A DNA stretch of 39,641 nt, from assembly GCA_017934955.1 (NCBI GenBank), contig JAGBIO010000005.1, positions 1 through 39,641 on the forward strand. Direction: 5' to 3'. The translations under genes were made by a program, and so were the position numbers. Below the pieces are notes generated by a model. That model ran no database searches and was not told the DNA's origin. It worked only from the letters and a program-made list of their open reading frames with translations. The DNA comes from Clostridia bacterium. Lineage in GTDB: Bacteria > Bacillota > Clostridia > TANB77 > RGIG9151. Below are positions 1 through 7,046 of this stretch, piece by piece. Position 1 is the stretch's first letter. Each line of letters opens with the position of its first letter.

Positions 1-80
1 AGGCAGAAAGCAGGACAGCATAAATGCTGTCCGTACAATGGTTGCGCATCATTGTAGGACGATATAGTCTGAATAGTAGC
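1..80. mobile_element. Right end of a MITE-like element (partial)
   Basis: The window opens inside repeat DNA that ends at 66-80 with AGTCTGAATAGTAGC. This resembles the right terminal inverted repeat of the complete MITEs at 6279-6405 and 8358-8521 (consensus TCTGAnnnGTAAC). A palindrome (13-32) of the GGACAGCAT/ATGCTGTCC class sits inside, as in the complete copies. The left end lies outside the window. Confidence 0.45.
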
Positions 81-109
81 CATTGTTTTGTAAAAATAAG
101 GAAAATGTA

Positions 110-138
110 TTGACAAATCTAAGAATTTCCTGTATCAT
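110..138 (+). promoter_or_regulatory. Sigma-A promoter of the putative antitoxin RNA
   Basis: TTGACA (110-115) and TATCAT (133-138) are separated by 17 bp. Transcription would start near 145. No ORF with a ribosome binding site follows before the terminator at 195-226, so the product should be a short untranslated RNA. Confidence 0.65.
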
Positions 139-144
139 AAAAGT

Positions 145-226
145 GAGCTGAAAAGCTTATTTAATTTAAGCATAGTCGCGTTTTATACGGACAGAAAAAA
201 GGAGGTGGTGCTACACCTCCTTTTTT
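145..226 (+). ncRNA. Putative antisense RNA antitoxin of a type I toxin-antitoxin locus
   Basis: A roughly 82-nt RNA is predicted between a consensus promoter (110-138) and an intrinsic terminator (195-226). It is convergent with the small toxin-like ORF at 238-309 and shares its bidirectional terminator. Two stretches are repeated directly in the toxin region: AATTTAAGCATA (163-174, again at 290-301) and TACGGACA (186-193, again at 340-347). Because the RNAs run in opposite directions, these make the RNA complementary to the toxin mRNA at its start codon and at its 5' end. This is the DRa/DRb logic of the Fst/RNAII par locus of pAD1. The role is inferred from layout only. Confidence 0.55.
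195..226. terminator. Bidirectional intrinsic terminator shared by toxin mRNA and antisense RNA
   Basis: GGAGGTG (201-207) pairs with CACCTCC (214-220) over a 6-nt loop. Six A residues precede the stem and six T residues follow it, so it ends transcripts on both strands. Confidence 0.85.
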
Positions 227-237
227 CGTGCCTATCA

Positions 238-309
238 TTATTGGCATGTACTTGTAAGTAACAGAAAGAAAAGCACTATCATTATGCTCAATTTAAGCAT
301 AAATCGCAT
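238..309 (-). CDS. Candidate type I toxin: 23-residue hydrophobic peptide
   Basis: This 23-codon ORF starts at an ATG (307-309) preceded by a strong Shine-Dalgarno, GAGGGGGTG (about 317-324), at 6-7 nt. The peptide begins MRFMLKL, continues with an uninterrupted hydrophobic stretch (SIMIVLFFLLL) and ends TSTCQ. That is one short transmembrane helix with two basic N-terminal residues, the usual shape of membrane-acting type I toxins (Fst, Ibs, TxpA groups). It has its own promoter (353-381) and ends at a terminator shared with a convergent short RNA. An upstream extension to 450 runs into repeat DNA and has no ribosome binding site. I do not recognise a specific family. A non-toxic short membrane peptide or chance ORF remains possible. 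Confidence 0.5.
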   Translation of the reverse strand: MRFMLKLSIMIVLFFLLLTSTCQ

Positions 310-352
310 AAGAATCACCCCCTCATTGAAGATTATCCTTACGGACAAGATG

Positions 353-381
353 ATTCTATCACATAATCTATAAAATAACAA
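353..381 (-). promoter_or_regulatory. Promoter of the small hydrophobic peptide gene
   Basis: On the minus strand TTGTTA (381-376) and TAGAAT (358-353) lie 17 bp apart, with a TG extended -10 element. The predicted start near 346 puts the TACGGACA complement at the very 5' end of the mRNA. Confidence 0.55.
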
Positions 382-441
382 TATTTTCCTGTAAATATTT
401 GTAATTTTGCTCGCGCTCCAATCTTTCTCAATCTTTTGTAG

Positions 442-631
442 AGACAGCATTTATGCTGTCCACAGGAAAGGCAGAAAGCAGGACAGCATGAATGCTGTCC
501 CTACAATGTTTGTACCATCAGTGTAGGGACACAATTCATTGTGTCCACAGAATAGGCAGAAAGCAGGACAGCATGAATGCTGTTCCTACAATGTTTGTAC
601 CATCATTGTAGGGACACAATTCATTGTGTCC
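442..631. repeat. Cluster of five palindromic repeats
   Basis: Palindromes lie at 442-461, 481-500 and 567-586 (GGACAGCAT/ATGCTGTCC class) and at 527-546 and 612-631 (GGACACAAT/ATTGTGTCC class). The intervening text is reused (GCAGAAAGCA, TACAATGTTTGTACCATCA). No coding sequence is supported here. Confidence 0.85.
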
Positions 632-656
632 GCGGAATAGGCAGAAGGTAGAATTA

Positions 657-766
657 GGGCACAATGGCAGTCGAAACTTCCCAATCACTTCATTCTTGGA
701 GTTTCTTTGCACAGGACGTACAAGCCAATCACTTCGCTCATGGTGTTACGTCCGCGAATTGTGTCC
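657..766. repeat. Composite hairpin: palindrome split by two nested hairpins with a shared loop
   Basis: The outer arms GGGCACAAT (657-665) and ATTGTGTCC (758-766) are those of the CACAAT-class palindrome, but 92 bp lie between them. Inside are two hairpins with different stems: GAAACT/AGTTTC (673-678/700-705) and GGACGTA/TACGTCC (714-720/747-753). Their loops are almost the same: CCAATCACTTCATTCTTGG (681-699) and CCAATCACTTCGCTCATGG (725-743), 16 of 19 bases identical. Function unknown. Confidence 0.7.
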
Positions 767-812
767 GTACAAACCGCATTCTGACGATATTTTTCGAAAG
801 ATACAAGATTAT

Positions 813-827
813 AGTCTGATTTGTAAA
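813..827. repeat. Solitary MITE right-end sequence
   Basis: AGTCTGATTTGTAAA resembles the right terminal repeat of the MITEs at 6279-6405 and 8358-8521. No matching left end was found nearby, so this is a remnant at most. Confidence 0.3.
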
Positions 828-856
828 ATCAATCCAGAACTTGTTAATAAAACTAC

Positions 857-885
857 TTGAAAAATTGTCGAAAATAAGGTAAGAT
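857..885 (+). promoter_or_regulatory. Promoter of the ferredoxin gene
   Basis: TTGAAA (857-862) and TAAGAT (880-885) are separated by 17 bp, 26 bp before the ferredoxin start. The Shine-Dalgarno AAGGAGGTG follows at 896-904. Confidence 0.65.
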
Positions 886-911
886 AGTACATGTTAAGGA
901 GGTGCATTTAA

Positions 912-1082
912 ATGGCATACAGAATTTCAGACGCATGTATTCAATGCGGAGCTTGTGCAGCAGAATGTCCTGTTAGCTGCATTAAAGAAGGAGACGGACA
1001 ATATGTAATCGATGAAAATACTTGCATCGAATGCGGAAACTGTGCAAACGTTTGTCCTGTTGGAGCACCGGGAAAAGAATAA
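912..1082 (+). CDS. 2[4Fe-4S] ferredoxin (clostridial type)
   Basis: This 56-residue protein is a low-potential electron carrier of the cytoplasm, typically serving pyruvate:ferredoxin oxidoreductase, hydrogenase or Rnf in anaerobes. Both cluster motifs are complete: C9-x2-C12-x2-C15-x3-C19-P and C38-x2-C41-x2-C44-x3-C48-P. The fourth ligand of each motif belongs to the other cluster, as in classical clostridial ferredoxins, and the length matches that family (about 55). An additional Cys23 is present. The start has an ideal ribosome binding site (AAGGAGGTG, 7-nt spacing) and its own promoter, and the gene ends at the hairpin 1091-1116. It is monocistronic, so its redox partner cannot be told from context. 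Confidence 0.97.
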   Translation: MAYRISDACIQCGACAAECPVSCIKEGDGQYVIDENTCIECGNCANVCPVGAPGKE

Positions 1083-1090
1083 AAAAGAAA

Positions 1091-1117
1091 AAAACCATCG
1101 TAAGATGGCTTTTTTTT
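1091..1117. terminator. Bidirectional terminator between ferredoxin gene and mecA
   Basis: CCATC (1095-1099) pairs with GATGG (1104-1108) around GTAA, with A-rich sequence on the left and seven or more T on the right. It serves both convergent genes. Confidence 0.8.
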
Positions 1118-1733
1118 ATACTTTACTTCCAAAGTATTGTTGAATCTTCTTTAAAGCATATTGTTTGATAATCCGATTTCCGTGTTCGGACAATGTAGCA
1201 TCGGTCATTTCCGAGTCTTGCACCAATTCACCAAATTCTGAGATAATCAAATTTGTCTTTTTCAATTGTTCTTTTTCCATGGAATCTGTTTTTACTGCTA
1301 AAAAATACACATTATTGTATTCATATAATGCCGCGGGTAAATTGAGCGGTAAAAGATGTGCGTTAGCAAGTTCACAGATTTGTTCAAAAGAATCGAATCG
1401 ATAGATTAAATTTAAAATCAACGGTTTTTTCTTCACTTTCAATTCCGGAACCATAGCCTTTTTCTTAGGAATCGGAGGAAGAACTTTGTCATGGAGTTTG
1501 GTAATGGTCACAATAAATTGCCCGCCGTTAACAGACGCAGCTTCAATAAATAATTGGCAATTTGCTGTGTGAAAACCATGCTCCGTTTCTGCCATTTTCA
1601 TCATATCGAAAAACAGCGTTTGCGCCTCCGGCGTATTATAGCGTAACGATTGAAAGTCTAAATTTCGCTCTTCTAATTCGCTGTTCGATAATGTAATTCT
1701 GATTTTATTATCATTGATTTTTTCAATCTTCAT
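1116..1733 (-). CDS. mecA: MecA/YpbH-family adaptor protein
   Basis: This 205-residue protein matches the MecA family, adaptors that deliver substrates to the ClpCP protease. In Bacillus MecA targets ComK and couples ClpC assembly. The N-terminal domain (about residues 1-75) has the typical opening MKIEKINDNKIRITLSNSEL followed by EER and a FFDMM stretch. A charged Lys/Pro linker (about 85-105) leads to the C-terminal ClpC-binding domain (about 105-200, YRFDSFEQICELA). The ribosome binding site is AAGGGAGG before the ATG at 1733. It is convergent with the ferredoxin gene and divergent from cwlD. The family is confident; substrates here are unknown. ClpB at the window end is not the usual MecA partner. 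Confidence 0.85.
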   Translation of the reverse strand: MKIEKINDNKIRITLSNSELEERNLDFQSLRYNTPEAQTLFFDMMKMAETEHGFHTANCQLFIEAASVNGGQFIVTITKLHDKVLPPIPKKKAMVPELKVKKKPLILNLIYRFDSFEQICELANAHLLPLNLPAALYEYNNVYFLAVKTDSMEKEQLKKTNLIISEFGELVQDSEMTDATLSEHGNRIIKQYALKKIQQYFGSKV

Positions 1734-1878
1734 ACCAAAACCTCCCTTATAAAAAGATTTATATTGTCTATCAAAAGCTCATTTTTAAAGATTCATACAA
1801 CCATTATACACACATAATATGAATTTGAAAAGAATAAAATTCTGGTAGCGATAGAAATTTATAGAGGGGGAAGAAATC

Positions 1879-2562
1879 ATGATATATATTATTCCGTTTA
1901 AGAGAATTTGGTTCTTATGCGGTGTGCTTCTTTGCGGAGTGACGATATATGGAATGAGTCGCTTCATTCCTACGATTGCGACTCCCACCACCAATCAGGT
2001 TGTTGTAATCGATGCAGGGCACGGCGGATTTGATCCGGGGGCGATAGGGGTTACCGGTTCGAAGGAAGACGAAATTAATTTGGCAATTGCTTTAAAATTG
2101 CAAAAATTCATTGAGCAAAACGGAGGAATTGCCGTGATGACAAGAGTGGAGAATGAAGGAGTGGGAGATACCAAGAAAGAGGATATGCGAATTCGGAAAA
2201 TGATTCGTGATTCTTCACAAGGAAATATCTTTATTTCGATACACCTAAACAGTTTCCCGCAAGCAAGCTGCAAAGGGGCACAGAGTTTTTATGCCGACGA
2301 TGAAAACTCCAAGATACTTGCGGAAAAAATTCAAAAAAATATGGTAGATTTGTTGGACTTTGAAAACGCAAGAATAGCGAAAAAATTGACGGACGTGTAT
2401 TTATTAAAAAATATCACAATTCCGTCCGTCATTATCGAATGTGGATTCTTATCCAACAGCAAAGAAGAGCAACTTTTAAAAGATAGTAAATATCAGAGTA
2501 AAGTTGCTATGGCAATCTATTTAGGCATCACAGAATATTTTAATCAGGTAAGCGAAGTTTAG
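1879..2562 (+). CDS. cwlD: N-acetylmuramoyl-L-alanine amidase CwlD (spore cortex)
   Basis: This 227-residue amidase_3 enzyme removes the peptide from muramic acid, the first step of muramic-delta-lactam formation in spore cortex. An N-terminal membrane segment (about residues 8-28) is followed at once by the catalytic domain. The zinc and catalytic signature is complete: His in [11 protein letters not shown], Glu in SKEDEIN, His in SIHLNS and Glu in IIECGFLSN. Length fits CwlD (about 235) rather than vegetative amidases with SH3 or SLH modules. The start follows GAGGGGGAAG. The stop overlaps the convergent recR stop by 3-4 bp. No clear sigma-A promoter was found upstream, which would suit a sporulation sigma factor, but none could be assigned. 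Confidence 0.9.
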   Translation: MIYIIPFKRIWFLCGVLLCGVTIYGMSRFIPTIATPTTNQVVVIDAGHGGFDPGAIGVTGSKEDEINLAIALKLQKFIEQNGGIAVMTRVENEGVGDTKKEDMRIRKMIRDSSQGNIFISIHLNSFPQASCKGAQSFYADDENSKILAEKIQKNMVDLLDFENARIAKKLTDVYLLKNITIPSVIIECGFLSNSKEEQLLKDSKYQSKVAMAIYLGITEYFNQVSEV

Positions 2563-3155
2563 ATTTCTCTTCTCGCTTCCATCGCCATCGTTAAGGTAAC
2601 TTCATCTGTATATTCTAAATCCCCGCCAACCGGAATTCCGTGGGCAATACGCGTTACCTTAATTCCCATCGGCTTAATCAATTTTGAAATATACATCGCC
2701 GTTGCCTCTCCCTCGACATTCAAATTTGTCGCGAGAATGACTTCTGAGACATTTCCATTTAATCTCGAGATAAGTTCTTTGATTTTAATATCATCCGGTC
2801 CTATGCCGTTTATTGGCGAAATAACACCCTGTAAAATATGATACACACCATTAAATTCATGTGTTTTTTCCATCGCAAACAAATCTTTAAAATCAGAAAC
2901 CACACAAATAGTAGATTTATCTCTTTTCTCACTGGCGCAAATCGGACAAACTTCATGTTCGGTCAAATTTCCGCAAACAGAACAAAATTTGGTCTTTTCC
3001 TTCGCTTCTATCAAAGCCTTCGCAAAATCGGAAGCCTTTTCCATCGGTTGATTTAAAATATAAAAAGCCAAGCGAGAAGCTGTTTTATGCCCAATCCCCG
3101 GCAATTTTTCAAATTCTTCAATTAAATTCGCAATCGGTGCAGAAAAGTAATCCAT
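2559..3155 (-). CDS. recR: Recombination mediator protein RecR
   Basis: This 198-residue protein acts in RecFOR loading of RecA at gapped DNA. Visible in order are the helix-hairpin-helix ([18 protein letters not shown]), the four-cysteine zinc finger ([16 protein letters not shown]), a Toprim domain opening with [10 protein letters not shown], and the C-terminal segment with [20 protein letters not shown]. Full length for the family (about 198). The start follows CAGGAGG. It is the last gene of the conserved dnaX-ybaB-recR order, separated from ybaB by two palindromes. Its stop overlaps that of convergent cwlD with no terminator visible. Confidence 0.97.
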   Translation of the reverse strand: MDYFSAPIANLIEEFEKLPGIGHKTASRLAFYILNQPMEKASDFAKALIEAKEKTKFCSVCGNLTEHEVCPICASEKRDKSTICVVSDFKDLFAMEKTHEFNGVYHILQGVISPINGIGPDDIKIKELISRLNGNVSEVILATNLNVEGEATAMYISKLIKPMGIKVTRIAHGIPVGGDLEYTDEVTLTMAMEARREI

Positions 3156-3178
3156 AATAACCTCCTGTGTTAAAAATA

Positions 3179-3238
3179 GGACAGCATAAATGCTGTCCCT
3201 ACGGCATTATCTTTGTGTGGACAGCATAAATGCTATCC
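3179..3238. repeat. Two palindromic repeats between ybaB and recR
   Basis: Palindromes of the GGACAGCATAAATGCTGTCC type lie at 3179-3198 and 3219-3238 (the second with one mismatch). Both are followed by CCTACGGCATTATCTTT, so the unit is a 40-bp tandem duplication within an operon. Confidence 0.85.
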
Positions 3239-3273
3239 CTACGGCATTATCTTTATGCTGTTCTATCTTTTTC

Positions 3274-3591
3274 TTAGAACGGCATATTCGGAAGATTGAA
3301 CTTCTTCATCTCATTTGCCGTCAACTCATCCACTTTATGAAGGGCATCATTAACCGCTGTCATCACTAAATCCTGTAACATATCCACATCATCCAATACG
3401 TCAGGAGTAATCTTAATATTGGTAATTTCCTTCTTACCGGTAACCGTAACGGTAACAGCACCGCCGCCGGAACTACCTTCCAAAACTTTTGTTTCTAATT
3501 CTGCCTGTGTTTTTTGCATATCTGCTTGCAATTTTTGCGCTTGTTTTAATAGTTGATTCATATTTCCACCCGGAAAACCGCCTTTGTACAT
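3274..3591 (-). CDS. YbaB/EbfC nucleoid-associated protein
   Basis: This 105-residue protein is of the YbaB/EbfC family, small dimeric DNA-binding proteins encoded beside dnaX and recR. It opens with a Gly/Phe-rich stretch (MYKGGFPGG), then a helix [19 protein letters not shown], a Gly-rich turn ([19 protein letters not shown]) and the conserved [17 protein letters not shown]. Length is normal. The start follows AAGGAGG. It lies 36 bp downstream of dnaX and is surely co-transcribed. Confidence 0.95.
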   Translation of the reverse strand: MYKGGFPGGNMNQLLKQAQKLQADMQKTQAELETKVLEGSSGGGAVTVTVTGKKEITNIKITPDVLDDVDMLQDLVMTAVNDALHKVDELTANEMKKFNLPNMPF

Positions 3592-3626
3592 CTGTAATTC
3601 CTCCTTAAAATTTCTTTTGTCAAATT

Positions 3627-5132
3627 CTAATCTATATTAACATGAATACCTGAATTTAGCAAGGTATTTTCCAACTCATCCAGCGAGGATTTTTCCTCGG
3701 TACTTTCCACAACACATTTTACTGTTAAATCTTTACCGCAGATACTAAGAATAGACTCTCTTAATGTTTTCATATTTTCCGAACGTTCTATCATATTTTT
3801 CCCAAAAGCCTGCTTAAAATAGATTGTAACACCGGTATCGGTAACATTCGCTGTAGTGCCGGCTAACGTTGCGTATAAAGACATTTTTCCGGTTGTTTTT
3901 AAATGTTGGATAACCTCTTTCCAGGATTCCGAAGAAGGTGGGGGAGGAGGTGGTGCTTTTCTTTCCGCCGGCACAGGAGTCGGTTGACTCGGTTGTGAAA
4001 TCGGAGCAGAAGCAACCGGAGCTGCCTGTGGATAAGTTTTCACAGGCGCATTCAAATCCGCCATTAACCGGATAACAGAAGATTCCAACAGAATATTCGG
4101 AAAAGAAGAAGCCTTAATTTGATTTTCCAATTCCGATAAATCAGAAATAATCCTTTCCAACTTTTTCGAATCTGCATTCTGCATCTGCTGAATCGCCTCC
4201 AAAGAAGCATAATTGTTAATCAGACTGTCATCCTTCGTGACCTGATAAATCAAAACATCTCGTGCAAAATTTACAATTTCCCAAATAAAATATTTAATAT
4301 CTTTTCCCGAATCGGTAACGGATGAAATGATAGAAAGTGCATCCGAAAGGCGGGAAGAGAGAATTGCCTGTAACATGGCAGAAGTCGTAGAAGATTCTTC
4401 AATTCCCAATAACGTTCTTACCGAATGTTCCGTAATTTCCGTCACACCGGAGGAAATAATTTTATCCAGTAAACTAATCGCATCACGAAGCGCACCGTCT
4501 GCTGCTTGTGCAATGACGCTTAGTGCATTTTCTTGAAAAGCAATTTGGTTTTCACCACAAATAAAGGAAAGCCGTTTTACAATATTCGGTTTCGAAATTC
4601 GCTTAAACTCAAATCTCTGACATCTTGAAAGAATCGTAATCGGAATCTTGTGCGGCTCGGTCGTCGCAAGAATAAAAATAACATTCTCCGGCGGTTCCTC
4701 TAACGTCTTTAACAGAGCATTAAAAGCGCTTCCCGACAGCATATGAACCTCATCGATGATATAAACTTTATATTTCGCCACAGTAGGGGCGTAGATAACA
4801 TTTTCTTTAATGGAACGAATATTATCCACTCCGTTATTCGACGCCGCATCGATTTCCATGATATCCGTTACCGAAGATGAAAGAATTCCCTTGCATACAC
4901 TGCATTCGTTACAAGGCTCTCCATCTACCGGAGAAAGACAATTCACCGCCCGAGAAAAGATTTTCGCCGTTGATGTTTTTCCCGTTCCACGTCCTCCGCA
5001 AAATAAATAAGCATGGCCGATTTGATTATTTTGAATCTGATGCTTTAAAATTTTCGTAATTTGCTCTTGTCCAACCACATCATTAAAAATAAGTGGACGG
5101 AACTTTCGATATAATGCAACATAAGGTGCCAT
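3627..5132 (-). CDS. dnaX: DNA polymerase III subunit gamma/tau
   Basis: This 501-residue clamp-loader ATPase assembles the sliding clamp. The AAA+ core begins at once ([18 protein letters not shown]). Walker A is GGRGTGKTS, and the zinc-module cysteines follow (CLSP...CNECSVC). Walker B is [10 protein letters not shown] and sensor 1 is [13 protein letters not shown] Pro/Ala-rich linker (about residues 360-400, including six consecutive Pro) precedes the C-terminal tau region. The ATG at 5132 is chosen because it has AAGGAGG at proper spacing and matches the family N-terminus. An in-frame extension to 5285 would run through a palindrome and a terminator. No frameshift site for a separate gamma product was recognised. 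Confidence 0.97.
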   Translation of the reverse strand: MAPYVALYRKFRPLIFNDVVGQEQITKILKHQIQNNQIGHAYLFCGGRGTGKTSTAKIFSRAVNCLSPVDGEPCNECSVCKGILSSSVTDIMEIDAASNNGVDNIRSIKENVIYAPTVAKYKVYIIDEVHMLSGSAFNALLKTLEEPPENVIFILATTEPHKIPITILSRCQRFEFKRISKPNIVKRLSFICGENQIAFQENALSVIAQAADGALRDAISLLDKIISSGVTEITEHSVRTLLGIEESSTTSAMLQAILSSRLSDALSIISSVTDSGKDIKYFIWEIVNFARDVLIYQVTKDDSLINNYASLEAIQQMQNADSKKLERIISDLSELENQIKASSFPNILLESSVIRLMADLNAPVKTYPQAAPVASAPISQPSQPTPVPAERKAPPPPPPSSESWKEVIQHLKTTGKMSLYATLAGTTANVTDTGVTIYFKQAFGKNMIERSENMKTLRESILSICGKDLTVKCVVESTEEKSSLDELENTLLNSGIHVNID

Positions 5133-5171
5133 AGGAAACCTCCTTATTGAATTATTGAAAAAATAATTGTA

Positions 5172-5194
5172 GGGGACGGCGTCCTCGACGTCCC
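5172..5194. repeat. Palindromic repeat, GACG class, upstream of dnaX
   Basis: A GTAGGGGACGGCG...CGACGTCCC repeat lies 40 bp upstream of the dnaX start. The same unit occurs at 11349-11420, 13477-13547 and 22579-22601. Confidence 0.8.
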
Positions 5195-5213
5195 AGTTTA
5201 TCCATTTTAGCAC

Positions 5214-5240
5214 AAAAAAGAGCGATTGGCAATCGCTCTT
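5214..5240 (-). terminator. Intrinsic terminator after the HD-GYP gene
   Basis: AAGAGCGATT (5218-5227) pairs with AATCGCTCTT (5231-5240) over a 3-nt loop. On the minus strand a run of T (5219-5214) follows. It overlaps the stop codon of the HD-GYP gene and separates it from dnaX. Confidence 0.85.
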
Positions 5241-6231
5241 AATTAAGTACCTCGGAAGAAACCGAACCCAATCCGCCTTGTTCAATCAAAGAAACCAATT
5301 CCGGATTGAATTGTGTATCGGAACATCTTTTAATTTCGGAAATTGCTTCTTCATGTGTCATCGCTTTACGATAAGGACGATCGGAGGTCATAGCGTCGTA
5401 GGCATCGGAAAGAGCAATAATTTGCGCTTCCAAAGAAAGCTCTTTTCCGGAAAGACCAAGCGGATAACCTTTTCCGTCGTATCTTTCGTGATGATAATTT
5501 ATCGCTTCCATCGTCGTATCGGATAAATCCAATGTATTCAAGATGAAACTACCGATAGAAGGGTGTTTTTTCACTTCTTCGTATTCATCTTTCGATAATT
5601 TCGCAGGTTTATGAAGAATTTCATCCGAAATACCGATTTTTCCTACATCATGAAGCATTCCGGCAATTCGAATTTCGTTGATTTGTTCTTTCGACATATT
5701 GAGTTTTTTCGCAAGCGAAACTGCATAATCCGAAACTCTTTGGGAATGACCCAAAGTATATTTATCCTTCGCTTCAATTGCAGATACCAACGAAGAAACT
5801 AAATCTTTATTGGTTTCCGCAAGCATTTCATTTTTCTGATTTAATTCTTCTACTTTATTGGCATTCTCATTTAATAAGCTTTGCATTACATCCGCCATTG
5901 TATTAAATGATTCCGCAATATAATAAAGGTCGCTTTTTTTCGAAAAGGTAAGTCTTGTAGAAAGATCTCCTTCTTTTATCTTTTGAGTCCAATTTCTTAT
6001 CTTCATATAAGACTGTCTTAATCGATCCTGAATCATCGCAAACATCGAATAAGTAAGGATGATGTCCGCAAATCCGAATAAAACAATCCCTGCATAGAGC
6101 AAATATGGTGAAATAGAAGAAAAAGAACCAAGTGAATTTAATAACAGACCACCAAAGAATATTATCATAATGGTAGGAAAAGCCAAAGCAAAAAGCAACC
6201 AGAACTTCAGCTTGTTATCCAACTGATGCAT
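5239..6231 (-). CDS. Membrane HD-GYP domain phosphodiesterase with HAMP
   Basis: This 330-residue membrane signalling protein likely hydrolyses cyclic di-GMP or a related nucleotide. Two transmembrane segments (about residues 10-32 and 40-62) are followed by a HAMP-like linker (about 63-115), a short coiled coil, and an HD-GYP domain (about 145-320). The metal and signature residues are present: HS near the domain start, HDVGKIG, HHERYDGKGYPLGL (the GYP motif) and DAYDAMTSDRPYR. No sizeable extracellular sensor domain exists. The start at 6231 has only a weak, distant GGGG ribosome binding site. It sits between the SRP RNA and dnaX, an uncommon insertion in that conserved pair, and has its own terminator. 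Confidence 0.92.
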   Translation of the reverse strand: MHQLDNKLKFWLLFALAFPTIMIIFFGGLLLNSLGSFSSISPYLLYAGIVLFGFADIILTYSMFAMIQDRLRQSYMKIRNWTQKIKEGDLSTRLTFSKKSDLYYIAESFNTMADVMQSLLNENANKVEELNQKNEMLAETNKDLVSSLVSAIEAKDKYTLGHSQRVSDYAVSLAKKLNMSKEQINEIRIAGMLHDVGKIGISDEILHKPAKLSKDEYEEVKKHPSIGSFILNTLDLSDTTMEAINYHHERYDGKGYPLGLSGKELSLEAQIIALSDAYDAMTSDRPYRKAMTHEEAISEIKRCSDTQFNPELVSLIEQGGLGSVSSEVLN

Positions 6232-6278
6232 ATTTATAGTAATCAGCCCCTTAAGCTTTTGTAATAAGAAAAGTATTT

Positions 6279-6405
6279 GTTACAATTCAGACTATATTTT
6301 ATAAAAATAGCCACAATCTCTGTAGGGACACAATTTATTGTGTCCACAAAATAAGCAGACATTAGCAATTGACGAAAATAAAAATATTTTAAGCTGAACA
6401 GTAAC
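6279..6405. mobile_element. MITE with 8-bp target site duplication
   Basis: The element has imperfect inverted ends GTTACAATTCAG (6279-6290) and CTGAACAGTAAC (6394-6405). It is flanked by a perfect 8-bp direct duplication AAGTATTT (6271-6278 and 6406-6413). It has no ORF. A CACAAT-class palindrome (6326-6345) forms its centre. A second copy with similar ends lies at 8358-8521. It lies between the SRP RNA and the HD-GYP gene. The transposase family is not identified. Confidence 0.8.
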
Positions 6406-6446
6406 AAGTATTTTGTTTTCACACGAGTGTGTTTCCCCGCGGAGCA

Positions 6447-6486
6447 TTATTTTTATATAGAACGATTTTAGCTATATAAAAATAAG
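6447..6486 (-). terminator. AT-rich hairpin after the SRP RNA
   Basis: TTATTTTTATATAG (about 6447-6460) and CTATATAAAAATAA (about 6472-6485) form an almost perfect stem directly after the SRP RNA 3' end. Likely a terminator or 3' processing structure. Confidence 0.55.
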
Positions 6487-6758
6487 TATGTTACGCACTT
6501 ATCCTCGACAGTAATTCTTAGCAGCAATAAACAGTACTACTCGGAATAAGCACCCTTGCAGCACATAGAAAATGACACTTATCGCTGCTTCCTTCCGGAC
6601 CTGACGAGGTTCATGGTTTTCTATCGAACAAGACTTAAACTGTCAACATAGAAAACTGAGTATTCTGTACTAAAAACCAAAGCCTTAAATAAGCATTCAG
6701 CCCTGCTATAGCGGATTTCAGGTACAAGAGACCGCTACTCTCCCGCTTAGCGTAACAC
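6484..6758 (-). ncRNA. ffs: Signal recognition particle RNA (Firmicutes type, with Alu domain)
   Basis: The minus strand carries the near-invariant helix 8 sequence GGTCCGGAAGGAAGCAGC (about 6606-6589). The 5' end TTGTGTTACGCTAAGCGGG (from about 6760) and CGCTATAGCAGGGC match the Alu domain of the Bacillus scRNA. The 3' end (GTGCGTAACAT, about 6497-6487) can pair with the 5' GTTACGC. At about 275 nt it is the long Gram-positive form. With Ffh it targets nascent membrane and secreted proteins. Its position upstream of dnaX is the usual Firmicutes order. Ends are estimated to within a few nt. Confidence 0.95.
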
Positions 6759-6764
6759 AAATAT

Positions 6765-6793
6765 AGTATAATATTTTTATAAATCATATTCAA
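6765..6793 (-). promoter_or_regulatory. Promoter of the SRP RNA gene
   Basis: On the minus strand TTGAAT (6793-6788) and TATACT (6770-6765) lie 17 bp apart. This places the start near 6758, matching the RNA 5' end. Confidence 0.7.
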
Positions 6794-6854
6794 GTACTTT
6801 TTTTAGGAAATCAAAATTTTTGTTACAGGTCAAATTATATAATGTGGTTCGTAG

Positions 6855-6874
6855 GGACACAATTTATTGTGTCC
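6855..6874. repeat. Palindromic repeat, CACAAT class
   Basis: GGACACAATTTATTGTGTCC with the usual GTAG left flank. A decayed copy (GGACACAATGTTTGTGCTGCC) follows at about 6899-6920. Confidence 0.8.
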
Positions 6875-6922
6875 TAATTTTAATGTCTGCCTATTTCCCG
6901 GACACAATGTTTGTGCTGCCAT

Positions 6923-6988
6923 TGTAGGGGCGACTATTAGTCGCCCGTTGCAGAACGTGTATCGGGCGATTAATAATCGCCCCTACAT
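6923..6988. repeat. Double palindrome, GGCGA class
   Basis: GGGCGACTATTAGTCGCCC (6928-6946) and GGGCGATTAATAATCGCCC (6964-6982) lie 17 bp apart. Outer flanks TGTAGG and CCTACA make the whole 66-bp block one larger inverted repeat. This is the only GGCGA-class locus in the window. Confidence 0.8.
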
Positions 6989-7013
6989 CCCAAGCAGAAA
7001 ATTTAAAATGTAA

Positions 7014-7036
7014 AAGAGGGATTTCACATCCCTCTT
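7014..7036 (-). terminator. Terminator hairpin after spoVS
   Basis: AAGAGGGAT (7014-7022) and ATCCCTCTT (7028-7036) form a perfect 9-bp stem with a 5-nt loop just after the spoVS stop. The T-tract on the minus strand is interrupted (TTACATTTT). Confidence 0.7.
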
Positions 7037-7046
7037 ACATACATTC

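Noticed and set aside
624-860. 78-codon ORF on the plus strand
   Set aside because: It lies in repeat and hairpin DNA, has no ribosome binding site and its residues reflect palindrome arms.
1116-1733. Functional link between MecA and the ClpB gene at the window end
   Set aside because: MecA works with ClpC. The long middle domain identifies the end gene as ClpB, and the genes are 36 kb apart.
1746-1774. TTGATA-17-TATAAG promoter-like match for mecA
   Set aside because: The -10 box overlaps the mecA Shine-Dalgarno, so the mRNA would start downstream of its own ribosome binding site.
5133-5285. N-terminal extension of dnaX to an upstream ATG
   Set aside because: It would run through a palindrome and the HD-GYP terminator. 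The ATG at 5132 has the ribosome binding site and the family N-terminus.
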